NCBI RefSeq assembly: GCF_003076135.1
Contig: NZ_QDGZ01000001.1
Coordinates: forward strand, 744,001-808,000
Source: Nocardioides gansuensis
Lineage (GTDB): Bacteria; Actinomycetota; Actinomycetes; Propionibacteriales; Nocardioidaceae
Length of the DNA stretch: 64,000 bases
Reading direction: 5' to 3'
Made by a program: the position numbers and the translations under genes. Shown here piece by piece: positions 11,207 through 21,511 of the stretch. Position 1 is the first letter of the stretch; each line of letters starts with the position of its first letter. The notes under the pieces are model-generated. The model searched no databases. It was not told where the DNA came from and saw only the letters and a program-made list of their open reading frames with translations.

Positions 11207-12553
11207 ATGAGCCGACTCTTCGGCACGGACGGGGTCCGGGGCCTGGCGAACGCCTCTCTCACGGCGGAGCTGGCCCTGGACCTTTCCGTTGCTGCCGCAC
11301 ACGTGCTGGCCGACCGCGGCGAGTTCGCGGGGCACCGTCCCCGCGCCGTGGTGGGCCGGGACACGCGCATCTCCGGACAGTTCCTCGAGGCCGCGGTCGT
11401 CGCCGGGCTGGCCTCGGCGGGCGTCGACGTACTCCTGCTGGGCGTCCTGCCCACCCCCGGCGTCGCCCACCTGACCGGCGCGCTCGGGGTCGACCTCGGC
11501 GTGATGCTGTCGGCGTCGCACAACCCGATGCCGGACAACGGCATCAAGTTCCTCGCCCGCGGGGGGCACAAGCTCGACGACGCGATCGAGATCGTCATCG
11601 AGCAGCGGATGCGCGAGCAGTGGCAGCGCCCGACCGGCGCCGCCGTGGGTCGGGTCACCACGTACGACGACGCGGTCCCCGACTACGTCGCCCATCTCGT
11701 CGGCACCGTCGACCGCCCCTTGGCCGGCCTGCGCATCGTGCTCGACTGCGCCGAGGGCGCGGCATGGGAGGCCGGCCCGCGCGCGCTCCGCGAGGCCGGT
11801 GCCGAGGTGATCGCCATCCACGCCGAGCCCGACGGGCTCAACATCAACGAGAACTGCGGATCGACCCATCTGGCGTCGCTTCAGGCGGCCGTCGTCGAGC
11901 ACGGCGCCGACGCGGGCTTCGGTCTCGACGGCGACTCCGACCGCTGCCTGGCCGTCGACCACGAGGGCAACGTCGTCGACGGCGACCAGATCCTCGCGGT
12001 CCTCGCGCTCGCGCTGCGCGACCAGGGCAAGCTGGCCCGCGACACCGTCGTCGCCACCGTGATGAGCAACCTCGGCTTCGTCCGGGCGATGAAGGAGCAC
12101 GGCGTCGGCGTCCGCCAGACCAAGGTCGGCGACCGCTACGTCCTCGAGGCGATGAAGGTCTCCGGCTACTCCCTCGGCGGCGAGCAGTCGGGGCACGTGA
12201 TCCTGAGCGACCACGCCACCACCGGCGACGGCATACTCACCGCCCTGAAGGTCTGCGAGCGGATGGCCGAGACCGGCCGGTCCCTGCAGGACCTGGCCTC
12301 CGTCATGACCCGGCTGCCGCAGGTGCTCGTCAACGTCCCGGGCGTCGACAAGGGGCGCGCCGACGAGGACGCCGTGCTGGCCGCCGCCGTGGCCGAGGAG
12401 GAGGCGGTGCTCGGCGAGACGGGCCGCATCCTGCTGCGGCCCTCCGGCACCGAGCCGCTCGTCCGGGTGATGGTCGAGGCGCCCACGGTCGAGATCGCCG
12501 ACGGCGTGGCCCAGCGGCTCGCCGGTGTGGTGAAGGCGCAGCTGGCCCTCTAG
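11207..12553 (+). CDS. glmM: Phosphoglucosamine mutase
   Basis: A 448-residue enzyme that interconverts glucosamine-6-phosphate and glucosamine-1-phosphate for UDP-GlcNAc and wall synthesis. The phosphoserine loop [14 protein letters not shown], the metal-binding loop DGDSDRCL and the phosphate-binding [14 protein letters not shown] are intact. It follows rpsI closely and is the third gene of that operon; glmS, supplying its substrate, lies 2.3 kb downstream. Its TAG stop (12551-12553) is part of a TAGCCT -10 hexamer for the next gene. Confidence 0.97.
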   Translation: MSRLFGTDGVRGLANASLTAELALDLSVAAAHVLADRGEFAGHRPRAVVGRDTRISGQFLEAAVVAGLASAGVDVLLLGVLPTPGVAHLTGALGVDLGVMLSASHNPMPDNGIKFLARGGHKLDDAIEIVIEQRMREQWQRPTGAAVGRVTTYDDAVPDYVAHLVGTVDRPLAGLRIVLDCAEGAAWEAGPRALREAGAEVIAIHAEPDGLNINENCGSTHLASLQAAVVEHGADAGFGLDGDSDRCLAVDHEGNVVDGDQILAVLALALRDQGKLARDTVVATVMSNLGFVRAMKEHGVGVRQTKVGDRYVLEAMKVSGYSLGGEQSGHVILSDHATTGDGILTALKVCERMAETGRSLQDLASVMTRLPQVLVNVPGVDKGRADEDAVLAAAVAEEEAVLGETGRILLRPSGTEPLVRVMVEAPTVEIADGVAQRLAGVVKAQLAL

Positions 12554-12563
12554 CCTGCCGGGC

Positions 12564-13745
12564 GTGAGTATCAACCGCGTCCCCCTGCTGCGTCCGATGC
12601 GCGCCCGCGACATCGACGAGGAGCATCGGGCCGCGACGCCGCTCGAGCTGTTCTTCGACCTCGTCTTCGTGGTGGCCATCGCGGCGGGCGCCCGGGAGCT
12701 GCACCACGGCCTGGCCGAGGGCCACCTCGACGCCGTGCTCGGCTTCACGATGGTGTTCCTCGCGACCTGGTGGGCGTGGATGAACTTCACCTGGTTCGCC
12801 TCGGCCTACGACTGCGACGACGTGGTCTACCGGGTGCTGACCTTCCTGATCATGACCGGGTCGCTGGGCGTCGCCGCGGGCGTGCACGACATGTTCGTCG
12901 ACGGCCAGTCGACGATCCTCGTGGGCGGCTACTGCCTGATGCGGCTGGCGATGGTGGCGCTGTGGCTGCGCGCCGCGGCAGGTCACCCGGAGCGGCGGCG
13001 GACCTGCCTCACATACGCCGCGGGCATCACCCTCGTGCAGGCCTACTGGGTCGCCCGGCTGCTCGTGTCGGGGGAGGAGGCGGTCGTCGCGACCTTCTTC
13101 CTCGGCATGGCCCTGGAGCTGCTCGTGCCGTGGGTCGCCGAGCGCAACGGCAGGACCCCGTTCCACCCCCACCACATCGCCGAGCGCTATGGCCTGTTCA
13201 CGATCATCGTGCTGGGCGAGGTCATCCTGTCCATCGTGATTGCCCTCGAGGGCGCCTTCAGGCACCCGACCGGCGACCTCGTCATGCTCGTGCTGGGCGC
13301 CCTGCTGGTCGTCCTCTCGATGTGGTGGCTCTACTTCAAGCGCGACCACGCCGACCTCTTCCACTCCTCCCGGCAGCGCGTCATCTTCCTGATCGGCTAC
13401 GGGCACCTGTTCGTGTTCGCCTCCGTCGCTGCGGCGGGCGCCGCGCTCGCTGCGGCCGTCGACGTGGTGACCCACCACGCCCACGCCTCGCCCCAGTTCG
13501 CCGGGCTCGCGCTCGGCGTGCCGGTGGCGGCCTACTGCGTGGTGCTGGCCGGCATGCACGCCGCGGACGACGGGTCCGCCCTCACGATGGTGCCGGCCGC
13601 GTTGACCGGCCTGGTCGTGCTCGTCGTACCCCTCCTCGGCCTGTCGATGGGGCTCACCGTGCTGCTCGTCGGGCTCGCCCTCGCCGCGGCCGTCGTGCAG
13701 CACGTCCTTTCCGTGCCCGGTGATCTCCCGGACGCCACCGCCTGA
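12564..13745 (+). CDS. LtrA-like low-temperature-requirement membrane protein
   Basis: A 393-residue integral membrane protein with about ten to twelve hydrophobic segments. It matches the LtrA family through the N-terminal ATPLELFFDLVFVVAIA stretch and the internal FHPHHIAERYGLFTIIVLGE motif. LtrA was named from a Listeria cold-growth mutant; its biochemical role is not known. The GTG at 12564 follows TAGCCT (12551-12556) by seven bases with no Shine-Dalgarno, suggesting its own leaderless promoter built into the glmM stop codon. Confidence 0.9.
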   Translation: MSINRVPLLRPMRARDIDEEHRAATPLELFFDLVFVVAIAAGARELHHGLAEGHLDAVLGFTMVFLATWWAWMNFTWFASAYDCDDVVYRVLTFLIMTGSLGVAAGVHDMFVDGQSTILVGGYCLMRLAMVALWLRAAAGHPERRRTCLTYAAGITLVQAYWVARLLVSGEEAVVATFFLGMALELLVPWVAERNGRTPFHPHHIAERYGLFTIIVLGEVILSIVIALEGAFRHPTGDLVMLVLGALLVVLSMWWLYFKRDHADLFHSSRQRVIFLIGYGHLFVFASVAAAGAALAAAVDVVTHHAHASPQFAGLALGVPVAAYCVVLAGMHAADDGSALTMVPAALTGLVVLVVPLLGLSMGLTVLLVGLALAAAVVQHVLSVPGDLPDATA

Positions 13746-13773
13746 CGCTTCCGCGCGACTCGGCCGGGTCCGC

Positions 13774-13794
13774 GTGTGCAGATGCGCCGACTCG
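13774..13794. repeat. Single copy of the 21-base GTGTGCAGATGCGCCGACTC-type element
   Basis: The sequence is identical over 21 bases to the right arm of the palindrome after groEL (33945-33965). It lies between the convergent 3' ends of the LtrA-like gene and coaA. Here only one full arm is present; upstream, CGCGACTCGG at 13753-13762 may be a decayed partner. Confidence 0.8.
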
Positions 13795-14763
13795 TCAGAG
13801 CTTGCGCAGCCGCACGTAGCGCACCGAGTGGTCGGAGTCCTTGCGCAGCACGAGGTTGGCGCGGGCGCGGGTCGGGGCGACGTTCTGCACGAGGTTGGGG
13901 CCGTTGATCTCGTCCCAGATCCGAGCCGCCTCGTCGACAGCCGCATCGTGGGAGAGCTGGGCGTACTTGCGGAAGTAGGACTGCGGATCTCGGAAGGCGG
14001 TCTCGCGCAGCCGGAGGAAGCGGTCGATGTACCAGCCCTTGATGTCCGACAGCGCCGCGTCGACGTAGACGGAGAAGTCGAAGAAGTCGCTCACTGCCAG
14101 CCCGGTGCGGCCGTCCTCGCGCATGCGCGCCGGCTGGAGCACGTTGAGGCCCTCGATGATCACGATGTCGGGGCTCTTGATCACGACCTTCTGGTCGGGC
14201 ACGACGTCGTAGACGAGGTGGGAGTACGTCGGCGCCTCGACGTCGTCCTTGCCCGACTTGATGTCGATCACGAACCGGAGCAGGGCCTTGCGGTCGTAGG
14301 ACTCGGGGAACCCCTTGCGATGGAGGATGCCGCGTCGCTCGAGCTCGGCGTTGGGGTAGAGGAAGCCGTCGGTCGTGATCAGGGCGACGTGGGGGTGCTC
14401 GGGCCAGTGGGCGAGCATCTGCTGGAGCACCCGCGCGGTGGTCGACTTCCCCACGGCCACGGAGCCGGCCAGCCCGATCACGAACGGGGTGCGCGGGGGC
14501 TGCTGGCGATGCAGGAACTCCTCCTGCTCGCGGTGCAGCCGGCCCGCCGAGGCGACGTAGAGGCTCAGCAGCCGGGACAGGGGCAGGTAGACCTGCTCGA
14601 CCTCGCGGAGGTCCAGGGCGTCGCCGAGCCCGCGGAGCCGGGCGATCTCGTTCGGGGTCAGCGGCTGCTCGGGAGCCTGGGCGAGGGCCGCCCATGCCGC
14701 GCGGTCGAGCTCGACGTACGGGGACGACTCGCTCGCAGCTGCCAAGCCGCCGGCGTCGGACAT
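13795..14763 (-). CDS. coaA: Pantothenate kinase, type I
   Basis: A 322-residue type I pantothenate kinase, the first and regulated step of coenzyme A synthesis. The P-loop GSVAVGKST, the TTDGFLYPN stretch and the [11 protein letters not shown] strand are typical. The ATG at 14763 is chosen over an upstream extension to 14829 because a GAGAAT hexamer (complement of 14771-14776) lies seven bases upstream, leaving no room for the longer start. It is divergent from glmS, so the 64-base space between them holds both promoters. Confidence 0.95.
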   Translation of the reverse strand: MSDAGGLAAASESSPYVELDRAAWAALAQAPEQPLTPNEIARLRGLGDALDLREVEQVYLPLSRLLSLYVASAGRLHREQEEFLHRQQPPRTPFVIGLAGSVAVGKSTTARVLQQMLAHWPEHPHVALITTDGFLYPNAELERRGILHRKGFPESYDRKALLRFVIDIKSGKDDVEAPTYSHLVYDVVPDQKVVIKSPDIVIIEGLNVLQPARMREDGRTGLAVSDFFDFSVYVDAALSDIKGWYIDRFLRLRETAFRDPQSYFRKYAQLSHDAAVDEAARIWDEINGPNLVQNVAPTRARANLVLRKDSDHSVRYVRLRKL

Positions 14764-14827
14764 GCGGAGGATTCTCCCACCGCCGCGATCATGGGTCGCG
14801 GCGGGGCGGCCGATAGACTCCCTGGTC

Positions 14828-16672
14828 ATGTGCGGAATCGTGGGATACGTCGGGCCGAAGCAGGCGCAGGGGGTCGTGCTCGAGGGCCTGCGGCGACTTG
14901 AGTACCGCGGCTACGACTCGGCCGGCATCGCCCTGGTCGACGGCGGCGCGATCGCGTCAGACAAGCGCGCCGGCAAGCTGGTCAACCTCGAGAAGGCCAT
15001 CGACGAGGCGCCGCTCCCGCAGTCGACCACGGGCATCGGCCACACCCGCTGGGCCACGCACGGCGCACCCAACGACCGCAACGCCCATCCCCACCTCGGC
15101 CGCGAGCGCCGGGTGGCCCTGGTGCACAACGGCATCATCGAGAACTTCGCCCGCCTGCGCGCCGAGCTCGAGGCCCAGGGCCACGAGATGCTCTCCGAGA
15201 CCGACACCGAGATCGCCGCCCACCTGCTCGAGCTCGAGGTCGACGCCGGCGCGGACCTGACGGTGGCCATGCAGCGGGTCTGCAGCCGGCTCGAGGGCGC
15301 GTTCACCCTGGTCGCGATCGACGCCCAGGACCCCGACCGCGTCGTCGCAGCCCGACGCAACTCGCCGCTGGTCGTCGGCCTGGGGGAGGGGGAGAACTTC
15401 CTCGGCTCCGACGTGGCCGCCTTCATCGAGCACACCCGCGAGGCGCTGGAGCTGGGCCAGGACCAGGTCGTCACCATCACCCGCGAGGGCGTCGCGGTGA
15501 GCGGCTTCGACGGCGTCCCCGCCGAGGGCCACCGCTACCACGTCGACTGGGACCTCACGGCCGCCGAGAAGGACGGCCACGACTGGTTCATGCGCAAGGA
15601 GATCTACGAGCAGCCCCGCGCGGTCGCCAACTCGCTGCTCGGCCGGCGCGCCGCCGACGGACAGCTCCACCTCGACGAGATGCGGCTGTCCGACCAGGAC
15701 CTGCGCGACATCGACAAGATCATCATCATCGCCGCGGGCACGTCCTTCTACGCCGGCATGGTCGCCAAGTATGCGATCGAGCACTGGTGCCGGATCCCGG
15801 TCGAGGTCGAGCTCGCCAGCGAGTTCCGCTACCGCGACCCGATCCTCAAGCACTCCACGCTCGTCGTCGCGATCAGCCAGTCCGGCGAGACCGCCGACAC
15901 GCTGCAGGCCATCCGCCACGCCCGGGTACAGAAGTCCAAGGTCCTGGCGATCTGCAACACCAACGGCTCCACGATCCCGCGCGAGTCCGACGGGGTGATC
16001 TACACGCACGCCGGCCCCGAGATCGGCGTGGCCTCCACGAAGGGCTTCCTCACCCAGCTCGTCGCCTGCTACCTGCTCGCCCTCTACCTTGCGCAGGTCA
16101 AGGGCACCCGCTTCGGCGACGAGATCGCGCAGGTCATGGACCAGCTCGACAAGATGCCGGCGCACATCCGGGCGGTGCTGGACCAGGCCGAGGAGATCTA
16201 CGCCCTGGCCCGCGAGCACGTCGACAGCCGCTCGGTCCTCTTCCTGGGCCGCCACGCCGGCTATCCGGTGGCCCTCGAGGGCGCGCTCAAGCTCAAGGAG
16301 CTCGCCTACATCCACGCCGAGGGCTTCGCGGCGGGTGAGCTCAAGCACGGCCCGATCGCGCTGATCGAGGATGGCCTGCCTGTCCTCTGCGTCGTTCCGC
16401 CCCGGGGCCGGGACTTCCTCCACGACAAGATGGTGAGCGGCATCCAGGAGGTCCGGGCCCGCGGCGCCCGCACGATCTGCCTCGCCGAGGAGGGCGACAC
16501 CTCGATCGAGCCCTACGCCGACGTGCTGATCCCGCTGCCGTCGGTGCCGGTGCTCCTGCAGCCCATGGTGGCCGTCGTACCCCTGCAGCTCTTCGCCTGC
16601 GAGCTGGCCACGGCCATGGGCCACGACGTCGACCAGCCGCGCAACCTCGCCAAGTCCGTCACCGTCGAGTGA
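14828..16672 (+). CDS. glmS: Glutamine-fructose-6-phosphate aminotransferase (isomerizing)
   Basis: A 614-residue enzyme making glucosamine-6-phosphate from fructose-6-phosphate and glutamine, the first step to UDP-GlcNAc. The N-terminal glutaminase begins MCGIVGYVG with catalytic Cys2, which fixes the start at ATG 14828. Two SIS sugar-isomerase domains follow (about 290-430 and 460-600; [22 protein letters not shown]), and the protein ends in the usual KSVTVE. TAGACT at 14814-14819 lies eight bases upstream, so the mRNA has almost no leader and no room for a glmS ribozyme. acpS follows after ten bases. Confidence 0.98.
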   Translation: MCGIVGYVGPKQAQGVVLEGLRRLEYRGYDSAGIALVDGGAIASDKRAGKLVNLEKAIDEAPLPQSTTGIGHTRWATHGAPNDRNAHPHLGRERRVALVHNGIIENFARLRAELEAQGHEMLSETDTEIAAHLLELEVDAGADLTVAMQRVCSRLEGAFTLVAIDAQDPDRVVAARRNSPLVVGLGEGENFLGSDVAAFIEHTREALELGQDQVVTITREGVAVSGFDGVPAEGHRYHVDWDLTAAEKDGHDWFMRKEIYEQPRAVANSLLGRRAADGQLHLDEMRLSDQDLRDIDKIIIIAAGTSFYAGMVAKYAIEHWCRIPVEVELASEFRYRDPILKHSTLVVAISQSGETADTLQAIRHARVQKSKVLAICNTNGSTIPRESDGVIYTHAGPEIGVASTKGFLTQLVACYLLALYLAQVKGTRFGDEIAQVMDQLDKMPAHIRAVLDQAEEIYALAREHVDSRSVLFLGRHAGYPVALEGALKLKELAYIHAEGFAAGELKHGPIALIEDGLPVLCVVPPRGRDFLHDKMVSGIQEVRARGARTICLAEEGDTSIEPYADVLIPLPSVPVLLQPMVAVVPLQLFACELATAMGHDVDQPRNLAKSVTVE

Positions 16673-16682
16673 CCGCCCGCTG

Positions 16683-17033
16683 ATGATCGTCGGGGTCGGC
16701 ATCGACGTCGTCGACGTGGAGAGGTTCGAGGCTTCCCTGAGCCGTACGCCGGCGCTGCGGGACCGCCTGTTCACCGCCGCGGAGGCGGGCCGGCCGATGG
16801 CGTCGCTCGCTGCCCGCTTCGCCGCCAAGGAGGCGATCGCCAAGGCGCTCGGCGCGCCGGTGGGCATGGCGTGGCACGACGCGGAGATCGTCTCGGAGGA
16901 CACCGGCCGGCCCCGGTTCGAGATCCGCGGGACGGTCGCCGCCCGCGCCGAGGTGCTCGGCGTCGCCCACGTGCACGTGTCCCTGTCCCACGACGCCGGC
17001 ATCGCGTCGGCGGTCGTCGTGCTCGAGGGCTAG
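16683..17033 (+). CDS. acpS: Holo-[acyl-carrier-protein] synthase
   Basis: A 116-residue AcpS, which transfers phosphopantetheine from CoA to acyl carrier proteins. The two magnesium-binding motifs are visible: [10 protein letters not shown] near the N-terminus and [13 protein letters not shown] at about residues 43-55. Its length is normal. It is ten bases after glmS and one base before nnrD, so the three are probably one transcript. Confidence 0.95.
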   Translation: MIVGVGIDVVDVERFEASLSRTPALRDRLFTAAEAGRPMASLAARFAAKEAIAKALGAPVGMAWHDAEIVSEDTGRPRFEIRGTVAARAEVLGVAHVHVSLSHDAGIASAVVVLEG

Positions 17034-17034
17034 C

Positions 17035-18405
17035 GTGCGCAGCGCCCACACCGTCGCCGAGGTCCGCGCGGCAGAGCAGAGCCTGATGGCGGCCCTGCCC
17101 GACGGCACGCTCATGCTGCGCGCGGCGACCGGCCTGGCCAACGCCGTGCTCGACCTCCTCGGCTCGGCCTACGGCCGGCGCGTCCTGCTGCTCGTGGGCT
17201 CGGGCGACAACGGCGGCGACGCCCTGTACGCCGGGGCGGCGCTGGCCCGCCGGGGCGTGCAGGTCGACGCGCTCCTGCTCGGCGGCAGCGTCCACGAGCC
17301 AGGGCTCGTCGCCCTCCGGACGGCCGGGGGCCGGGTCGTCGCCGAGGTGGAGCGTCGGCCCGACGTGGTCGTGGACGGCATCGTCGGCATCGGCGGGCGT
17401 CCCGGGCTGCGTCCGGAGGCCGCCGCAGTGCTGGAGGCACTCGCAGGTGTCCCGCTCGTCGCCGTGGACGTGCCGAGCGGGGTCGACGTCGACACCGGCG
17501 AGGTCGACGGGCCGCACGTCACCGCCGACGTCACCGTCACGTTCGGCACCCACAAGGTCGCCCACCTCGTCGACCCGGCCGCCGTGGCGGCCGGGGCCGT
17601 GCACCTGGTCGACATCGGCCTCGACCTGCCCGAGGCGGCGGTCACCGCGCTCCAGCGCGACGACGTGGCTGCGCTGCTGCCCAGGCCGGCCGGGTCCGAC
17701 CACAAGTACACCCGCGGCGTGGTCGGTGTCCGCGCCGGCTCCGGCACCTACCCGGGAGCCGCCCTGCTCTGCGTCGCCGGCGCGTCCTGCGGGCTGGCCG
17801 GCATGGTCCGCTATGTCGGGCCGGCAGAGGTCGCCATGCAGGTGCGGGTGGCCCACCCCGAGGTCGTGGGCGAGGGCCGGGTGCAGGCGTGGGTCGTCGG
17901 ACCCGGCACGGCCGACGGAGCGGAGGAGGCGCTGCACGACGCCCTGGCCGACGGCGTACCGCTGGTGGTCGACGCCGACGCCCTGGCTCACGCCAAGGCC
18001 CCGGTCGAGGGCAGGGCCGTCCTGACCCCGCACGCCGGCGAGCTCGCCCGGATGCTGGGCGTCGAGCGCGACGCGGTGGAGGCGCGGCAGCTGCACCACG
18101 CGCGGCTCGCGGCGGACCGCTTCGGGGCTGTCGTGCTGCTCAAGGGCCGCCGCACGCTGGTCGCCGAGCCCGGAGGGCGAGTCCGCGTGACCACGACCGG
18201 CGTGCCGTGGCTGGGCACCGCGGGCGCGGGAGACGTGCTCACGGGCGTGATCGGGGCACTGCTGGCCGCAGGGCTCGAGCCCTTCGACGCGGCCTCTGTG
18301 GGGTCGTGGCTGCACGGTGCGGCGGCCACGCTGGCGTCGCGCGGTGGCCCCGTCGTGGCGGGCGACGTCGCGTCCGCCGTCCCCCAGGTGCTGCGGGACC
18401 TGTGA
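17035..18405 (+). CDS. nnrD: Bifunctional NAD(P)HX epimerase / ADP-dependent NAD(P)HX dehydratase
   Basis: A 456-residue repair enzyme that restores damaged (hydrated) NADH and NADPH. The N-terminal epimerase domain (about 1-205) contains VGSGDNGGDALYAG and the C-terminal ribokinase-like dehydratase domain (about 215-456) ends with WLGTAGAGDVLTGVIGALLA, its nucleotide-binding signature. The bifunctional length is normal. GTG 17035 starts one base after the acpS stop. The placement between acpS and alr is common in actinobacteria. Confidence 0.95.
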   Translation: MRSAHTVAEVRAAEQSLMAALPDGTLMLRAATGLANAVLDLLGSAYGRRVLLLVGSGDNGGDALYAGAALARRGVQVDALLLGGSVHEPGLVALRTAGGRVVAEVERRPDVVVDGIVGIGGRPGLRPEAAAVLEALAGVPLVAVDVPSGVDVDTGEVDGPHVTADVTVTFGTHKVAHLVDPAAVAAGAVHLVDIGLDLPEAAVTALQRDDVAALLPRPAGSDHKYTRGVVGVRAGSGTYPGAALLCVAGASCGLAGMVRYVGPAEVAMQVRVAHPEVVGEGRVQAWVVGPGTADGAEEALHDALADGVPLVVDADALAHAKAPVEGRAVLTPHAGELARMLGVERDAVEARQLHHARLAADRFGAVVLLKGRRTLVAEPGGRVRVTTTGVPWLGTAGAGDVLTGVIGALLAAGLEPFDAASVGSWLHGAAATLASRGGPVVAGDVASAVPQVLRDL

Positions 18406-18428
18406 CGGCTGGTGCGAGGATTGCGCCC

Positions 18429-19571
18429 ATGACCGAGCCAGGACCGGCGCGCGCCGAGATCGTCGTCGATCTCGCTGCTGTGCGCCACAACGTGCGGCGG
18501 CTCGCCGAGCTGGTGGCCGCCGACGGGCCGGTGCAGATGATGACGGTGGTCAAGGCCGACGGCTACGGCCACGGCATGGTCCCGGTGGCCCGGGCGGCCC
18601 GAGCGGCGGGGGCCCACTGGCTGGGCGTCGCGACCCTCGACGAGGCGCTCGCCCTGCGCGAGGCGGGCGACACCGGACCCGTCCTGTGCTGGCTCGCTGC
18701 GCCGGGTGAGGACTACGCCGCCGCCGTCGAGGCGGGCATCGACGTGACTGCCTACTCGGTCGCCGAGCTGGACGAGATCGCTGCTGCGGGACCCGCGCGC
18801 GTGCAGGTCAAGCTCGACACGGGCCTGTCCCGCGGGGGAGCGACCCGCGCCGACTGGGAGCAGGTGCTGGGCCACGCCGCGGACCTCGAGCGGGCCGGAC
18901 GCGTCCAGGTCACCGGGCTCTGGTCCCACCTCGCGGCGAGCGACGTGCCGCAGCACCCCGCCAACGACCAGCAGGAGAAGGCCTTCCGGGAGGCTCTCGA
19001 CCTCGCCGAGGCCCTCGGGCTCCGCCCCGAGATGCGCCACCTCGCCAACTCGGCCGCCGCGATCCTCCGCCCGAGCGCACGGTTCGACCTCGTGCGGTGC
19101 GGCATCGCGTCGTACGGCCTCGACCCCGCGCCGGGCGAGACTCCCGCCCACCTCGGCCTCGTCCCGGCGATGACCGTGCGCGCCCCGCTGGTCATGGTGA
19201 AGCGGATCGCGCGCGGCGACGGCGTCTCGTACGGCCACACCTGGATCGCCGACCACGACACGACGGTGGGCCTGGTGCCCGCCGGCTACGCCGAGGGCGT
19301 CCCGCGGGCCGCGAGCAACGAGGCGTCCGTGTGGGTGGCGGGGAAGCAGCGCCCGATCCGCGGCCTGGTGTGCATGGACCAGTTCGTCGTCGATCTTGGC
19401 GACGACCAGGCCGAGGTCGGCGACGAGGTCCTGCTCTTCGGGCCTGGTGACCGCGGGGAGCCCACCGCCCAGGACTGGGCCGAGGCGGTCGGCACCATCA
19501 ACTACGAGATCGTGACCCGCGTCGGCGGACGCCTCCGCAGGCGGTACGTCGACCGGGCAGGGGCGGCATGA
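18429..19571 (+). CDS. alr: Alanine racemase
   Basis: A 380-residue PLP enzyme making D-alanine for peptidoglycan. The PLP lysine is in VVKADGYGHG and the catalytic tyrosine in GVSYGHTW. The ATG at 18429 gives the normal N-terminus; the open frame extends far upstream only because it overlaps nnrD in another frame. A GAGGAT hexamer at 18416-18421 lies seven bases upstream, so a leaderless promoter is possible besides read-through from nnrD. It overlaps the next gene by four bases (ATGA). Confidence 0.97.
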   Translation: MTEPGPARAEIVVDLAAVRHNVRRLAELVAADGPVQMMTVVKADGYGHGMVPVARAARAAGAHWLGVATLDEALALREAGDTGPVLCWLAAPGEDYAAAVEAGIDVTAYSVAELDEIAAAGPARVQVKLDTGLSRGGATRADWEQVLGHAADLERAGRVQVTGLWSHLAASDVPQHPANDQQEKAFREALDLAEALGLRPEMRHLANSAAAILRPSARFDLVRCGIASYGLDPAPGETPAHLGLVPAMTVRAPLVMVKRIARGDGVSYGHTWIADHDTTVGLVPAGYAEGVPRAASNEASVWVAGKQRPIRGLVCMDQFVVDLGDDQAEVGDEVLLFGPGDRGEPTAQDWAEAVGTINYEIVTRVGGRLRRRYVDRAGAA

Positions 19572-20629
19572 GCGCGAAGCGCAGGATCCTGGGAGCCGCT
19601 GCCGGCGCTGCCGGCCTGGTGGCTGCCGGCACGGCAGCGCGGTTCGCCCAGCAGCACCGGGTGATCGCCCGCCGCGGGGCCGGCGACACCACTCCCTTCG
19701 GCAGCCTGCACAGCCCGCGGCTCACCGTCGTCGCCGACGACGGCGTCGACCTGCACGTCGAGGTCGACGAGCCCGCGGCCGGCCGGCAGGTGGCCGGCGA
19801 CCTGACGCTCGTGTTCGTGCACGGCTACTGCCTCAGCCTCGACTCCTGGCACTTCCAGCGCGCCGCCTACCGCGGTCAGGTCCGGGCCGTCTACTACGAC
19901 CAGCGATCACACGGCCGTTCAGCACGTTCGCCCGAGGACCACTGCACGATCGAGCAGCTCGGCAAGGACCTGGCCCGGGTCATCGAGGACACCGCCCCCG
20001 GCCCGGTTGTGGTCATCGGCCACTCGATGGGCGGGATGAGCATCATCTCCCTGGCCGAGCACCACCCCGAGCTCTTCGGCGACAAGGTGGTCGGCGTCGC
20101 GCTGGTCTCGACCACCGCGGGCGGCCTCGACCCCGGGCGCGTCCTCTTCCCGATGATCCCGCTGGGCCTGGGCGGCACGGTGATCGGCCGCTTCGTGCGG
20201 GTGCTCGACCGCGGCCACCGCGTGGTCGACCTGGCGCGCAAGTGGGGCCACGTCGTCGCCGACGTCCTCGCCGACCGCTACGCCTTCGGTGACGACGTGC
20301 CCGGCCACTACGTCGAGTTCCTCTACGGGATGCTCGACGCGACGCCGTTCTCGGTGGCCGCCGACTTCTACCCCGCCTTCGCGACGCTGGACAAGTTCGA
20401 GCACGTGGAGGTGCTGGGCTCGGTCCCGACGTCGATCATCTGCGGCACCGAGGACAAGATCACCGGCATCGACCACAGCCGCAAGCTGCACACCCGCATC
20501 GCCGGGTCGAGCCTGCTGGAGTGCGAGGGCGCCGGCCACATGGTCACCCTGGAGAGGCACGACGACGTCAACAGGGAGCTGGACGACCTGATCAGCCTGG
20601 CCACGGCTCGCGTGGAGGCGGCCGGGTGA
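19568..20629 (+). CDS. Alpha/beta hydrolase with N-terminal signal anchor
   Basis: A 353-residue hydrolase of unknown substrate. An Ala/Gly-rich hydrophobic segment (about residues 7-25) suggests export or membrane anchoring. The fold is marked by the oxyanion strand VFVHGYC, YYDQRSHGRS and the nucleophile elbow GHSMGG; the late histidine is in GAGHMVTLERH. It is translationally coupled to alr and to the GNAT-TsaE gene by four-base overlaps. This gene occurs in the same place in many actinobacteria, but its role is not established. Confidence 0.9.
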   Translation: MSAKRRILGAAAGAAGLVAAGTAARFAQQHRVIARRGAGDTTPFGSLHSPRLTVVADDGVDLHVEVDEPAAGRQVAGDLTLVFVHGYCLSLDSWHFQRAAYRGQVRAVYYDQRSHGRSARSPEDHCTIEQLGKDLARVIEDTAPGPVVVIGHSMGGMSIISLAEHHPELFGDKVVGVALVSTTAGGLDPGRVLFPMIPLGLGGTVIGRFVRVLDRGHRVVDLARKWGHVVADVLADRYAFGDDVPGHYVEFLYGMLDATPFSVAADFYPAFATLDKFEHVEVLGSVPTSIICGTEDKITGIDHSRKLHTRIAGSSLLECEGAGHMVTLERHDDVNRELDDLISLATARVEAAG

Positions 20630-21501
20630 ACGTCGAGGTACGCCGCGTCGGCCCCGAGGCCGCCGCCGAGGTCGCGGCCGTCGTCAAGGCGGCCTTCTCT
20701 GCGCGTCCGCCGCTGGACCCGCCGGCCGACGCGCTGGCCGAGGACGCCAGCCACGTCGCCGCCGAGCTGCGCGACCACGGGGGGCTGCTGGCGACCGTCG
20801 ACGGGCGCCCGGTCGGCTCGGTGCTGCTGCTGCGTGATCGCGACACGCTGTGGCTGCGCCGTTTCGGCGTGCTGCCCGACGCCCAGGGACTCGGCATCGC
20901 CAACGCCCTCCTCGAGGCCATCACCGGGCCCGAGGAGTGGGCCGTCCTCGCCCGGGTCGAGCTGCCGGGGACGATCGACTTCTGGACCCGCCGCGGCTTC
21001 GTGGAGGTCGACCGCCGCTCGCCCTACGTGGAGCTGCGCAGGCCCGCCGCGTCGTCGTACGACGTGCCCGACGCCGAGGCGATGCAGGAGCTGGGAGCCC
21101 GGGTCGGCCGGGCGCTGCGCGCCGGCGACCTGGTCCTGCTCACCGGCGAGCTCGGAGCCGGCAAGACCACCTTCACCCAGGGCCTCGGCGAGGGGCTGGG
21201 CGTGCGGCCCGGCATCACGTCGCCCACCTTCGTGATCTCGCGCATCCACCCCTCGCTCGGCGAGGGCCCTGATCTCGTCCACGTCGACGCCTACCGGCTC
21301 GGCGGTGCCGCCGAGCTCGACGACCTCGACCTCGACGCGTCGCTGGACGAGGCGGTCACCGTCGTCGAGTGGGGGACGGGCGTCGCCGAGCAGCTGGCGG
21401 ACTCGAGGCTCGAGGTGGTCATCACCCGCGCGGTCGCCGACGAGGCGACCGACGAGCTCGACTCCCGGCGGGTGGAGCTGCGCCGCGTGGGCGCCCAGTA
21501 G
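20626..21501 (+). CDS. tsaE: GNAT domain fused to tRNA t6A synthesis ATPase TsaE
   Basis: A 291-residue fusion. Residues about 1-140 look like a GNAT acetyltransferase (RRFGVLPDAQGLGIANALLEAI resembles the acetyl-CoA loop; the protein continues WTRRGFVEVDR). Residues about 142-291 are TsaE, the ATPase of the TsaBDE complex that makes threonylcarbamoyl-adenosine at tRNA position 37: Walker A GELGAGKTTF, the TSPTFVI loop and HVDAYRL. Free-standing TsaE is about 150 residues. GTG 20626 overlaps the previous stop. Its TAG stop is part of a TAGCCT -10 hexamer (21499-21504) for tsaB. Confidence 0.92.
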   Translation: MNVEVRRVGPEAAAEVAAVVKAAFSARPPLDPPADALAEDASHVAAELRDHGGLLATVDGRPVGSVLLLRDRDTLWLRRFGVLPDAQGLGIANALLEAITGPEEWAVLARVELPGTIDFWTRRGFVEVDRRSPYVELRRPAASSYDVPDAEAMQELGARVGRALRAGDLVLLTGELGAGKTTFTQGLGEGLGVRPGITSPTFVISRIHPSLGEGPDLVHVDAYRLGGAAELDDLDLDASLDEAVTVVEWGTGVAEQLADSRLEVVITRAVADEATDELDSRRVELRRVGAQ

Positions 21502-21511
21502 CCTCGGGCTC

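Noticed and set aside
14764-14827. glmS ribozyme upstream of glmS
   Set aside because: Only 64 bases separate coaA and glmS and the probable promoter leaves almost no leader.
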